Of a stretch of DNA of 64,000 bases, positions 1 through 7,784 are shown piece by piece. Source of the stretch: Paralcaligenes ureilyticus (GTDB lineage: Bacteria; Pseudomonadota; Gammaproteobacteria; Burkholderiales; Burkholderiaceae_B). A program made the translations under genes and the position numbers. Within the stretch, counting starts at the first letter, position 1; each line of letters begins with the position of its first letter. The notes below the pieces were generated by a model. The model made no database searches. It saw only the letters and a program-made list of their open reading frames with translations, and was not told the DNA's origin. The stretch lies in contig NZ_SMAJ01000015.1 in assembly GCF_004346225.1 (NCBI RefSeq), forward strand, positions 44,223 to 108,222, read 5' to 3'.

Positions 1-890
1 AGCAAGCCCAGGATCGCCACCGCTGCGAAAACGGCCAAAACCGGCCACTGCCAGCGGCCCAGAGACAGCACCACCGTTGCACGCCGCGTGCCACGGCCCA
101 CACGGGCCAGTTGCGTGCGGCCACGCATACGCAGCTCGACAAGGATAATCGGCAGGCACAAGAGCAACAGCACGAAGGCCAGCAAGGCAGCCGAGGCGTT
201 GCTGAATTCCAGCTCGTACTCTTCGAAGATAGCGGTGGTAAAGGTCTGATAACGCAATAGCGCCAAAGCGCCGAATTCGGCCAGCATGTGCAGGCTGACC
301 AGCAAGGCGCCGCCACCTAAAGCGGGCTTCAATTGCGGCAGCACGACCCCTCGAAACGTCTGCCAGCGATTGCGCCCCAACGACTGGCTGACCTCTTCCA
401 GGGCCGGGTCCAGGCCTTTCAACGCAGCGGCCACCGGCAAATACACCAGTGGATACGTGGCCAACGAAAGGATCAGCACCGCGCCGCCGAAACCCTCGAA
501 AATCGAACTGATGGACACCCAGGTATAGCTGCTGACAAAGGCCGGGATACACAAGGGCAAACTGGCAAGCACCGACCAGACCGGGCGGCCCGCCAGGTTC
601 GTGCGTTCGATGCACCACGCCGCGCCCGCGCCCAGAAACACCGCAATGGCCGTCACTGTCACCATCAACGCAATGGTATTGAACAGCAACTGCGCGACCC
701 GTTCGCGCCACAGCAATGCGATGCTGCGCTCCAGGCCGACCTGCGCGGCACGCCAGATGACGTAAAGAAAAGGCAAACAGACCGCGACGAGAACCAGCGC
801 CACGATCACGGAATGCCAAAACGGAGGCAGCCAGACCGGCCGCCTCACGCTACCGCGCCGCCACAGTGACGCAAGAACACCGGAAGGCAT
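1..890 (-). CDS. Iron(III) ABC transporter permease, FbpB/AfuB-like (partial, runs off the left edge)
   Basis: This is the first ~296 residues of an inner-membrane permease that would import Fe3+ delivered by the periplasmic receptor encoded just upstream. The ATG at 890 lies 3 bases after the receptor's stop codon, so the two genes are co-transcribed. The product begins MPSGVLASLWRRG. It has a hydrophobic helix at about residues 27-48, further membrane segments, and a binding-protein-dependent permease (EAA-type) loop with LEEVSQSLGRNRWQTFRGV near residues 160-180. The family is usually 500-600 residues with two fused permease halves, so about half the gene is missing. The ATPase gene expected after it would lie outside the window. 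Family assignment is firm; substrate rests on the neighbouring receptor. Confidence 0.85.
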   Translation of the reverse strand, partial: MPSGVLASLWRRGSVRRPVWLPPFWHSVIVALVLVAVCLPFLYVIWRAAQVGLERSIALLWRERVAQLLFNTIALMVTVTAIAVFLGAGAAWCIERTNLAGRPVWSVLASLPLCIPAFVSSYTWVSISSIFEGFGGAVLILSLATYPLVYLPVAAALKGLDPALEEVSQSLGRNRWQTFRGVVLPQLKPALGGGALLVSLHMLAEFGALALLRYQTFTTAIFEEYELEFSNASAALLAFVLLLLCLPIILVELRMRGRTQLARVGRGTRRATVVLSLGRWQWPVLAVFAAVAILGL

Positions 891-893
891 TAT

Positions 894-1904
894 TTAGCTC
901 AATCCCGCCTCGCGAATCAGTTCGGTGGCTTCGTGCGCATCGCCCAGATCGGCCGCCGACACATCGGGCGGGTCCAGTTCGCTAAATGGCTTCAAATCAA
1001 ACGGCGATTTGATACTCGGATTCAGAGGGTACTCGGCCACATCATTGACAATGACCTGCTGCCCCTGCGGGCTGGCAAGGAAGGCCACGAATTTCTGTGC
1101 AAGCGCCTGTTTCTTGCTGGATTTCAAAATACCGATGCCCGCGGCCGTGACCAAAGCGCCGGCATCTTTATGGCCTACATAATCCAAGGCGGAGGCCATG
1201 TTCTTCGCTCCTTTTTCCTTGGCGAGCGCATACCAGTAGTAGTTGTTGATCAGCGCTACATCAACCTCGCCGCGCTCCACCCCGTTGAGTGCCGCCGCAT
1301 TCTTGTTATAGGCCTTGCCATATTTCTTCAGGCCTTTTAGCCACTCCAGTGCGGCATCGCGCCCTTTGAGCTTGACGATGGCCACGATCTGCTGCTGAAA
1401 CGCGCCGCTGGTTGGCACAAAACCCACCTTGCCGGCCCATTTCTGGCTTGCGTAATTCAATACCGAAGGTTCCAGATCGCCCGGTTTGAGCTTGGCCTTG
1501 TTATAGGCCACTACCCGCACGCGCGCCGAAGTGGCCAGCCAGTCGCCGTCCTTGGCGTGATAATTACCCGGCAGCAATGCCAACGTCTTGGCGTCGATAG
1601 GGGCCAGCAAGCCTTTTTCAGCCAAAGCCGCCAGGGGCGGGGTTTCTTCCGAATAGAAGAGATCCGCAGGCGACTTGTTTCCTTCTTCGGCAATCAGGTT
1701 TGCCAGTTGCGAACTGGAGCCGTTACGCAATTCGATCTTCACACCCGTGGCCTTTTCGAACGCCTGGGCGGCGCCGTTTGCCGTGACTTTGTGCTGACCG
1801 TTATAAATCAGCAAGGTCTCGGCGTGCGAGACTTGGACCGAGAGTACTGTGGCGACGGCAAACATCGCGGCGACCCGTAATTTACCGAACAGAGGATGCT
1901 TCAT
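894..1904 (-). CDS. Iron(III) ABC transporter periplasmic substrate-binding protein, FbpA/FutA-like
   Basis: A 336-residue periplasmic receptor for ferric iron that hands its ligand to the permease 3 bases downstream. It starts with a Sec signal peptide (MKHPLFGKL, hydrophobic core, predicted cleavage after SHA near residue 28). The mature protein opens with LLIYNGQH, typical of this extracellular solute-binding family. Later stretches such as INNYYWYALAKEKGAKN resemble the tyrosine-pair region that binds iron in FbpA/FutA proteins. A Fur-box-like site lies 23-41 bp upstream of the ATG, which fits iron-repressed expression. The ATG at 1904 is preceded by AGGAAATG. A thiamine or polyamine receptor is the main alternative, less likely given the tyrosine-rich C-terminal half and the Fur site. 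Confidence 0.85.
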   Translation of the reverse strand: MKHPLFGKLRVAAMFAVATVLSVQVSHAETLLIYNGQHKVTANGAAQAFEKATGVKIELRNGSSSQLANLIAEEGNKSPADLFYSEETPPLAALAEKGLLAPIDAKTLALLPGNYHAKDGDWLATSARVRVVAYNKAKLKPGDLEPSVLNYASQKWAGKVGFVPTSGAFQQQIVAIVKLKGRDAALEWLKGLKKYGKAYNKNAAALNGVERGEVDVALINNYYWYALAKEKGAKNMASALDYVGHKDAGALVTAAGIGILKSSKKQALAQKFVAFLASPQGQQVIVNDVAEYPLNPSIKSPFDLKPFSELDPPDVSAADLGDAHEATELIREAGLS

Positions 1905-1926
1905 GGGTAGTTCATTTCCTATGAGT

Positions 1927-1945
1927 GAAGATGCGAATCATTATT
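1927..1945 (-). promoter_or_regulatory. Fur-box-like operator upstream of the iron receptor gene
   Basis: Read on the minus strand, the 19 bases are AATAATGATTCGCATCTTC. About 13 of 19 positions match the classical Fur consensus of alternating GATAAT/ATTATC hexamers. The site sits 23-41 bp upstream of the receptor's start codon, where it could cover the promoter. Binding is inferred. Confidence 0.5.
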
Positions 1946-2027
1946 GTTTATTATTCCATCTCTACCGTATGGCGTCAAACGCAAAACAAGTACGCTCGGT
2001 CAGTGGCAACCGGACACGCGCCTTTAC

Positions 2028-2124
2028 ATGGCAGCCACAAGGGCTGCCGCTACGAAAACAGACGGGCTGCCGCTACATAAGCGATGAGTACGTTTGTAGC
2101 GGCAGCCCTTGTGGCTGCCATTTT
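2028..2124. repeat. 26-bp palindromic repeat, two inverted copies plus a half copy
   Basis: Copy 1 (2028-2053) is in minus orientation and copy 2 (2096-2121) in plus orientation, with a half copy at 2064-2077. Each full copy is GTAGC followed by arm GGCAGCC, loop CTTGT, arm GGCTGCC, then AT. The plus copy is followed by TTT. Paired inverted copies resemble REP/BIME arrangements of other bacteria. Confidence 0.85.
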
Positions 2125-2134
2125 CAACGATATA

Positions 2135-2235
2135 GCGCCATGGGTGGTTAAGGTGAGGCGCGGGAAGTCCTGGCGCAGCCAGGACCGGGCACGTCGGAGC
2201 CCGACTTGCCTTAACCACCCATGGCGCGGGACTAG
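2135..2235 (+). repeat. Large palindromic element, copy P1
   Basis: A perfect 19-bp inverted repeat (2135-2153 with 2209-2227, GCGCCATGGGTGGTTAAGG) encloses two smaller hairpins. One is GTCCTGGC-GCA-GCCAGGAC (2167-2185) and the other GTCGG-AGC-CCGAC (2193-2205). The single strand could form a three-way junction. The core reappears at 48362-48429 and, more diverged, at 38323-38360. No coding potential. Confidence 0.75.
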
Positions 2236-2272
2236 GATATTCTAGGCAAGATACATCAATGCGAAAGGATGA

Positions 2273-2298
2273 ATGCCACCCACAAGGGGTGGCGCTAC
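2273..2298 (-). repeat. 26-bp palindromic repeat, GCCACCC/GGGTGGC version
   Basis: Same layout as the other copies (GTAGC, arm, 5-base loop, arm, AT) but with arms GCCACCC and GGGTGGC. Both arms differ from the GGCAGCC/GGCTGCC version in a way that keeps pairing. It lies 64 bp past the 3' end of trpS. Confidence 0.8.
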
Positions 2299-2361
2299 AA
2301 ACAAGGGATGCCATTTACGCAAGCCAGCAGTATCAGCAACCAGATTTGATACGTGCAATGG

Positions 2362-3708
2362 CTACTTGACGCCCTGATCCTCCTCCATTTCGCGCAACGC
2401 GATGCGCAACTGCGGCAGGGAGCTTACCGGGCAACGGCCTACCACCTGACCGGCCACATTAAAAGTAGCCACGCCATCGTGCTCGACCAGAATGTCGTCC
2501 AGCACGGCCGATCGCAGGCTTTGAATGGCCTGGCCAGCCGCCTGCGGATGGGTGAACGGTTCGGACTGGAGTAGCTCGCTTGCATCGGCGCCCAGCAGCC
2601 GGAAACGGAATTGGCCTGTTTCGTCGCGAAAACTCACAAAACGCGCGCGCTTGCCGCCCGTTTTTTGTTTCACTATGTTTGACGCCGCTACCTGCGCCGG
2701 CTGGCGCAAGCCTACGGCCTCACGCAGCTGCGACATAAACACCGACGATAATTTACGTGCCTTTACTGCACCCGCCTGCAAGATATCTTCAATACGATCA
2801 GGCCGCGCCATGAGCTCGGCATACTGCGCACGCATGGGCGCCAGGTCTTGCTCAATGCGCTTGTACAGCAATTCCTTCGCCTCGCCCCAGCCCAGTCCCT
2901 GCTCCAGGTCAAGTCTGAACCGTGCCGATTCTTCATGCGTAGCAAAGGCGCGATACAGCGTATACAAATGCGAGCCCTCGGCGTCTTTGGGCTGGCCAGG
3001 CTGGCGCGAATCGGTCACGATGCGCATGACGGCAGCGCGCATGGCGCCTGCCCCCCCTTCAAACAGAGGAATCGTATTGTCGTAGCTTTTGGACATTTTG
3101 CGCCCATCGAGCCCCGGCAAGGTTGCGACCTCTTCTTCGATCTGCACCTCGGGTAATACAAAATAATCCTTGCCCCGGCCATACAGGTGATTAAAGCGTT
3201 GCGCAATGTCGCGCGTCATTTCCAGGTGCTGGATCTGATCGCGGCCGACCGGTACCTTGTTCGCATTGAACATCAATATGTCCGCAGCCATCAGCACGGG
3301 ATACGAGAATAAGCCCATGGTGATTCCGTCATCGGGATCAAGCTGCTTGAGCTGATTCTGATCGACCGAGGCTTTGTACGCGTGTGCGCGATTCATCAAA
3401 CCTTTGGGCGTGACGCAGGTGAGCATCCAGCACAATTCCGGAATTTCCGGAATATCGGACTGACGATAAAACGTGACCTTATCGGTATCCAGGCCTGCGG
3501 CGATCCACGTGGCGGCAATCTCCAGGCGCGAACGCGCGATGCGCTGCGGATCGTCGCATTTGATCAGGGCGTGGTAGTCGGCCATAAAATAAAAGGCATC
3601 GACCCCCGCTTGAGCGCTGGCACGGATCGACGGGCGAATCGCCCCCGCGTAATTCCCCAGATGCGGAGTTCCAGAGGTGGTAATGCCGGTCAATACACGG
3701 GTATTCAT
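2362..3708 (-). CDS. trpS: Tryptophan--tRNA ligase with C-terminal extension
   Basis: Class I aminoacyl-tRNA synthetase that charges tRNA-Trp in the cytoplasm. The ATG at 3708 gives 448 residues beginning MNTRVLTGITTSG. The frame is open further upstream, but that extra sequence does not look like protein. The HIGH-type signature is TPHLGN (residues 14-19) and the KMSKS signature is GRKMSKSYDNT (204-208). Compact TrpS enzymes end near residue 335-350. Here about 100 more residues follow, including GQFRFRLLGADASELLQSE and repeated SLR/A patterns that resemble a DUF1508 (YegP-like) module; that resemblance is my reading. It follows zapE on the same strand with a 70-bp gap and no clear terminator. 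Confidence 0.95.
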   Translation of the reverse strand: MNTRVLTGITTSGTPHLGNYAGAIRPSIRASAQAGVDAFYFMADYHALIKCDDPQRIARSRLEIAATWIAAGLDTDKVTFYRQSDIPEIPELCWMLTCVTPKGLMNRAHAYKASVDQNQLKQLDPDDGITMGLFSYPVLMAADILMFNANKVPVGRDQIQHLEMTRDIAQRFNHLYGRGKDYFVLPEVQIEEEVATLPGLDGRKMSKSYDNTIPLFEGGAGAMRAAVMRIVTDSRQPGQPKDAEGSHLYTLYRAFATHEESARFRLDLEQGLGWGEAKELLYKRIEQDLAPMRAQYAELMARPDRIEDILQAGAVKARKLSSVFMSQLREAVGLRQPAQVAASNIVKQKTGGKRARFVSFRDETGQFRFRLLGADASELLQSEPFTHPQAAGQAIQSLRSAVLDDILVEHDGVATFNVAGQVVGRCPVSSLPQLRIALREMEEDQGVK

Positions 3709-3778
3709 GAGCCTAGGTCTGAAGAAAGAATGGATGGGACAAACAGGCGCCGGCCCAAAACCGGCAAGCTGCCAGAGA

Positions 3779-4870
3779 TCACAGAAGCACGGCTTCCCGG
3801 CGTTCTGACTCAATATATTCAAGCGACTGCATTTCCATGATACGGGAAACCGTACGCTGGAATTCGTTGGCCAAAGCTCCGTGGGTATAGAGCTCATCGG
3901 GCGCGCATTCAGCCGATATGATCATCTGGACTTTATGATCATAAAGCACATCGACAAGCCAGGTGAATCGCCGCGCTTCCGAGGCGTAGCGCGGCCCCAT
4001 GCAAGGCACATCCGACAGCATGATGGTGTGAAAGCGGCTGGCCAGATCCATATAGTCGATCTGCGAGCGCGGGCCGCCGCACAGGGTGGCGAAATCAAAC
4101 CACACTACGCTGCCGCTCAGGGCAATGGCCTTGATCTGGCGGCCTTCAATCGTCAGCACCGGATCCTGCGGCGCCGTGTCCGACAAGCGGTCAAACGCCG
4201 CACGCAACTCGATTCGGGTCGACTCGGTGATGGGCGACATGTACATGCGCAACTGCGCCAGCGTACGTCGGCGATAGTCCACGCCCGTATCGACGTTGAG
4301 CACATCCATGCGATCCTGGATCAGTTTGATCGCCGGCAAAATCCGGTCGCGTTGCAAGCCATCGGGGTACAGGGTGGACGGCTCGTAGTTGGAAGTCATG
4401 ACAAACGAGGTGCCCAGCTCGAACAACTTAAGCAGCAGGCGGTAAAGAATCATGGCGTCGGCGATGTCGGACACATGAAACTCATCGAAGCAAATCAGGC
4501 GATAACGGCGAGCCACGCGCCGCGCCACTTCGTCCAGCGGATTCTCCTGGCCCTTGACCTCTTGCAATTCGCGATGCACGCCGCGCATGAATTCATGAAA
4601 ATGCAAACGGATCTTGCGCTTGACGGGCACCGTCAGGTAAAACGCATCCATCAAAAAGCTTTTTCCCCGGCCGACTCCGCCCCACAGGTACACGCCACGC
4701 GGAACCTCGGGCCGGGCAAAGATTTTTTTCAGTCGGGTTGAGCGCGCCTGCTTGAAATCCAGCCATTCGTCGAAATAGCGCTGCAAGCGATCGACAGCAG
4801 CCGATTGGGCCGCATCGGACTCATAGCCGCGCTCGACCAGCACCTGCCGATAATATTCGCGCACGTTCAT
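3779..4870 (-). CDS. zapE: Cell division ATPase ZapE (AFG1-like)
   Basis: P-loop ATPase of the AFG1/ZapE family; ZapE acts at the Z-ring in gamma-proteobacteria. With the ATG at 4870 the product is 363 residues, starting MNVREYYRQVL. An in-frame GTG at 4885 would add five residues. From the ATG, the Walker A motif is GGVGRGKS near residues 64-71, Walker B is LICFDEF near 124-130, and the sensor-like MTSNYEP follows. Length matches the family (about 360-375). It sits 39 bp from the start of lpd's 3' end and upstream of trpS on the same strand, and may be read from the odh transcript. Confidence 0.9.
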   Translation of the reverse strand: MNVREYYRQVLVERGYESDAAQSAAVDRLQRYFDEWLDFKQARSTRLKKIFARPEVPRGVYLWGGVGRGKSFLMDAFYLTVPVKRKIRLHFHEFMRGVHRELQEVKGQENPLDEVARRVARRYRLICFDEFHVSDIADAMILYRLLLKLFELGTSFVMTSNYEPSTLYPDGLQRDRILPAIKLIQDRMDVLNVDTGVDYRRRTLAQLRMYMSPITESTRIELRAAFDRLSDTAPQDPVLTIEGRQIKAIALSGSVVWFDFATLCGGPRSQIDYMDLASRFHTIMLSDVPCMGPRYASEARRFTWLVDVLYDHKVQMIISAECAPDELYTHGALANEFQRTVSRIMEMQSLEYIESERREAVLL

Positions 4871-4924
4871 TTCAGATAAACCCACGCGAAACTGACAAAA
4901 TACACGGTCCGGTCAAAATTGAAA

Positions 4925-6352
4925 TTAGAAATTCAAGGCACGCTTGTCAACCGCCAGAGCCGCTTCCTTGAGCGCCTCGGACAAGGTTGGATGAGCATGG
5001 CAAACCCGGCCGATATCTTCGGCCGCGCCGCGGAATTCCATCACCATCACCGCCTCGGCAATCAGCTCCGAGGCCATGGGCCCAATGATATGCACACCCA
5101 GCACCTCGTCGGTTTTGGCATCGGCCAGCACCTTCACAAAGCCGGTCGTGTCGCCCAGAGCGCGAGCGCGGCCATTGGCCAGGAACGGGAAACTCCCTGC
5201 CTTGTATTCGCGGCTTTCGGTTTTCAGCTGCTGCTCGGTTTTACCGACCCAGGCGATTTCAGGGGAGGTATAAATCACCCACGGAATGGTGCCGAAATTG
5301 ACATGGCCATGCTGGCCGGCAATACGTTCGGCAACCGCCACGCCCTCTTCTTCAGCCTTGTGCGCCAGCATGGGGCCGCGCACCACATCGCCCACCGCCC
5401 ACACATTGGGCAGATTGGTTTTGCAATCTTCGTCCACCACCACGAAACCGCGATCATCGAGCTTCAGGCCAACCGTGTCCACGCCCAGCCCTTCGGTGTG
5501 CGGCACCCGGCCAATCGAGACAATGAGCTTGTCGACCACCAGCTTCTGCTCGGCACCCGCCGCGTCGGTATAGGCGATCGAAAGGCTCTTGGCACTGACC
5601 TTGACCTCGCCAATCTTGACGCCCGTCTGGATCACCAGATTCTGTTTGGCAAAAGCCTTTTGTGCTTCTTTGGCGACCTGCTGATCGGCCGCAGCCAAAA
5701 AGTCGGGCATCGCCTCCAGAATGGTGACCTCGGCACCCAAACGACGCCAGACGCTGCCCAATTCCAGGCCGACCACACCCGCGCCAATCACACCCAGTTT
5801 TTTAGGAACCGCCGGAATACGCAAGGCGCCATCATTGGACAACACCTGCTTTTCATCGAAGGGCAGGCCCGGCAAGGCACGCGGCGCAGAACCGGTGGCC
5901 ACCACCACATGACGAGCCACCAGGTCTTCGTCGGAAGCGCCGGAAACTTTAATCGACCAGCCGCCATCCACCTGCGACACAAACGAACCCATGCCATGGA
6001 AAAACGTGATCTTGTTCTTTTTAAACAGATACAAAATGCCATCGTTGTTCTGCTTGACGACATTGCTCTTGCGTCCGATCAGCGTGTCGAGCTTGAGCGC
6101 AACGTCTTTGACGTCGATGCCGTGTTCGGCCAAATGGTGATTGACCTGCTCGTAATGTTCGGACGATTGCAGCAAAGCCTTGGACGGAATGCAGCCTACA
6201 TTGGTGCAAGTGCCGCCTGGCGCAGGCTTGCCGTCGCTCGTGCTCCAGGCATCGATGCACGCAACAGTCAGCCCCAGCTGCGCCGCGCGTATGGCGGCAA
6301 TATACCCGCCAGGCCCCGCGCCAATAACGACCACGTCAAATTGTTTAGCCAT
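4925..6352 (-). CDS. lpdA: Dihydrolipoyl dehydrogenase (E3) of the 2-oxoglutarate dehydrogenase complex
   Basis: FAD-dependent E3 subunit that reoxidises the lipoyl groups of OdhB with NAD+. The 475-residue protein starts MAKQFDVVVIGAGPGGY, an FAD-binding dinucleotide fold. The redox-active disulfide is GGTCTNVGCIPSK (Cys49, Cys54). A second nucleotide fold is GVIGAGVVGLELGS near residue 187. The C-terminal catalytic His-Glu region is HAHPTLSEALKEAA. It is the third gene of odhA-odhB-lpd, though 192 bp separate it from odhB, more than usual inside an operon. The position next to odhB argues for service in this complex rather than pyruvate dehydrogenase. In Bordetella this gene is called odhL. 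Confidence 0.95.
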   Translation of the reverse strand: MAKQFDVVVIGAGPGGYIAAIRAAQLGLTVACIDAWSTSDGKPAPGGTCTNVGCIPSKALLQSSEHYEQVNHHLAEHGIDVKDVALKLDTLIGRKSNVVKQNNDGILYLFKKNKITFFHGMGSFVSQVDGGWSIKVSGASDEDLVARHVVVATGSAPRALPGLPFDEKQVLSNDGALRIPAVPKKLGVIGAGVVGLELGSVWRRLGAEVTILEAMPDFLAAADQQVAKEAQKAFAKQNLVIQTGVKIGEVKVSAKSLSIAYTDAAGAEQKLVVDKLIVSIGRVPHTEGLGVDTVGLKLDDRGFVVVDEDCKTNLPNVWAVGDVVRGPMLAHKAEEEGVAVAERIAGQHGHVNFGTIPWVIYTSPEIAWVGKTEQQLKTESREYKAGSFPFLANGRARALGDTTGFVKVLADAKTDEVLGVHIIGPMASELIAEAVMVMEFRGAAEDIGRVCHAHPTLSEALKEAALAVDKRALNF

Positions 6353-6544
6353 ATTTTTGCTCGATAAGATGATGAATAACGCAAAGCCGCGCGCGCTATA
6401 TTTTGGAAAGGGGCTGCGCCCGGCTGTCTGTCAGACAGGGGTGCTACAACTTCGCACAAAGCCCTGACAGTGTATGCGAGCGGTATATTCTCATGCAACG
6501 AATACACCGCTCATGGCGCAGACATGAATCGGCACCCTGCAACC

Positions 6545-7753
6545 TCATACGTCCAGCAACAGGCGTTGGGGATCTTCGAGCGCCTCTTTCATGGCCACCA
6601 GGGCAAGAACGGCCTCGCGGCCATCGATAAGCCGGTGATCATAGGAAAGCGCCAGGTAATTCATGGGTCGGATAACGATCTGGCCGTTTTCAACCACCGC
6701 GCGATCCTTGGTGGCGTGAACACCCAGAATGGCCGCCTGCGGCGGGTTGATAATGGGAGTGGACAACATCGATCCAAACACCCCGCCGTTCGAAATCGAG
6801 AACGTGCCGCCGGTCAGGTCTTCAAGAGTGATTTTGCCATCGCGCGCACGAACGCCAAAATCGGCAATCTGCTTCTCGATGTCGGCAATCGACATCTGAT
6901 CGGCGTTGCGCAAAATAGGCACCACCAGGCCGCGAGGGCTACCCACCGCAATACCGATATCGAAATAGCCGTGATAAATAATGTCTTTGCCATCGACCGA
7001 GGCATTGACCACGGGATACTTCTTTAACGCGGCAACCACGGCCTTGACAAAGAACGACATGAAACCCAGCTTTACACCATGCTCTTTTTCGAACTTTTCT
7101 TTGTACTTGTTGCGCAGGTCGATCACGCCTTGCATGTTCACTTCGTTGAACGTGGTGAGGATGGCGTTTTCAGATTGCGACTGCAACAGGCGCTCGGCCA
7201 CGCGGGCGCGCAGGCGGCTCATGGGTACACGTTGTTCGGGGCGGCCATCGAGCGACAAGGTGGCAGGAGCCACCGGCGCGGCGGCAGGCTTGACGGCAGC
7301 CGTGGCACTGGCCTGCAACGCGTCTCCCTTGGTGATGCGCCCGCCTCGTCCTGAACCTTCGACCGAAGCCGGATCAACCCCCTTGTCGGCCAGAATCTTT
7401 GCAGCCGCAGGCGAAGCGATGGACGACGCTGCCGGGACGGCCGTTGCAGGCGCGGCCACCTGGGCGGCCGGAGCCGCGGCAGCCGCCTGCGCCGCTGGCG
7501 CAGCCGCTTTGGCAGAGCTATCGATACGCGCCAGGACCTCGCCCGAGCTTACAGTGCTGCCATCGCCCTTGACGATTTCGCTGAGCACACCCGAAGCGGG
7601 CGCCGGAACTTCAAGCACCACTTTATCGGTTTCGACTTCGATCAGAATTTCATCTTCAGTCACAGCCTCACCGGGCTGCTTTTTCCAGTTCAGCAAAGTG
7701 GCTTCGGAAACCGATTCGGAAAGCTGGGGGACGAGAACGTCTGTGATAGCCAT
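6545..7753 (-). CDS. odhB: Dihydrolipoyllysine succinyltransferase (E2) of the 2-oxoglutarate dehydrogenase complex
   Basis: Core E2 subunit (402 residues) that moves the succinyl group from the E1 thiamine intermediate to CoA. Domains in order: one lipoyl domain with the modified lysine in ETDKVVLEV (Lys44); an Ala/Pro-rich linker (about 80-110); a peripheral-subunit-binding domain near 110-145 ([19 protein letters not shown]); and the acyltransferase domain ending in [12 protein letters not shown], with catalytic His373 and Asp377. A single lipoyl domain and this length are typical of SucB/OdhB. It lies 31 bp after odhA and is clearly co-transcribed with it. Confidence 0.96.
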   Translation of the reverse strand: MAITDVLVPQLSESVSEATLLNWKKQPGEAVTEDEILIEVETDKVVLEVPAPASGVLSEIVKGDGSTVSSGEVLARIDSSAKAAAPAAQAAAAAPAAQVAAPATAVPAASSIASPAAAKILADKGVDPASVEGSGRGGRITKGDALQASATAAVKPAAAPVAPATLSLDGRPEQRVPMSRLRARVAERLLQSQSENAILTTFNEVNMQGVIDLRNKYKEKFEKEHGVKLGFMSFFVKAVVAALKKYPVVNASVDGKDIIYHGYFDIGIAVGSPRGLVVPILRNADQMSIADIEKQIADFGVRARDGKITLEDLTGGTFSISNGGVFGSMLSTPIINPPQAAILGVHATKDRAVVENGQIVIRPMNYLALSYDHRLIDGREAVLALVAMKEALEDPQRLLLDV

Positions 7754-7784
7754 AATTTTTTAATCCGTTATTTAGAAATATTCA

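Larger units (their letters stand above)
1905..2361. other. Intergenic region between the iron transporter and trpS: repeats, no gene
   Basis: 457 bases separate the divergent iron operon from the 3' end of trpS. No credible coding frame is present. The space is filled by the Fur-like site, three full or half copies of the 26-bp palindromic repeat (2028-2124), one copy of the large palindromic element (2135-2235) and another 26-bp repeat at 2273-2298. Confidence 0.7.

Noticed and set aside
286..869. Plus-strand frames in the first 900 bases
   Set aside because: The minus strand encodes a clear FbpB-type permease across 1-890; the plus frames have no family signal.
3745..3765. GCCGG...CCGGC inverted repeat between zapE and trpS as a terminator
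   Set aside because: Short 5-bp stem with no U tract on the transcribed strand; the two genes may well be co-transcribed.
4919..6367. 482-codon plus-strand frame antisense to lpd
   Set aside because: It mirrors lpd on the other strand and has no recognisable domain. High third-position GC in lpd keeps the antisense frame open. The same holds for long antisense frames at 7920-10169, 13347-14729, 22586-24079, 28950-30386, 39782-41389, 48855-50060 and 53359-54435.
6424..6470. Hairpin CTGTCTG-T-CAGACAG in the odhB/lpd gap as a terminator or riboswitch
   Set aside because: The loop is only one base, an alternative pairing with 6464-6470 competes, and no U tract follows.
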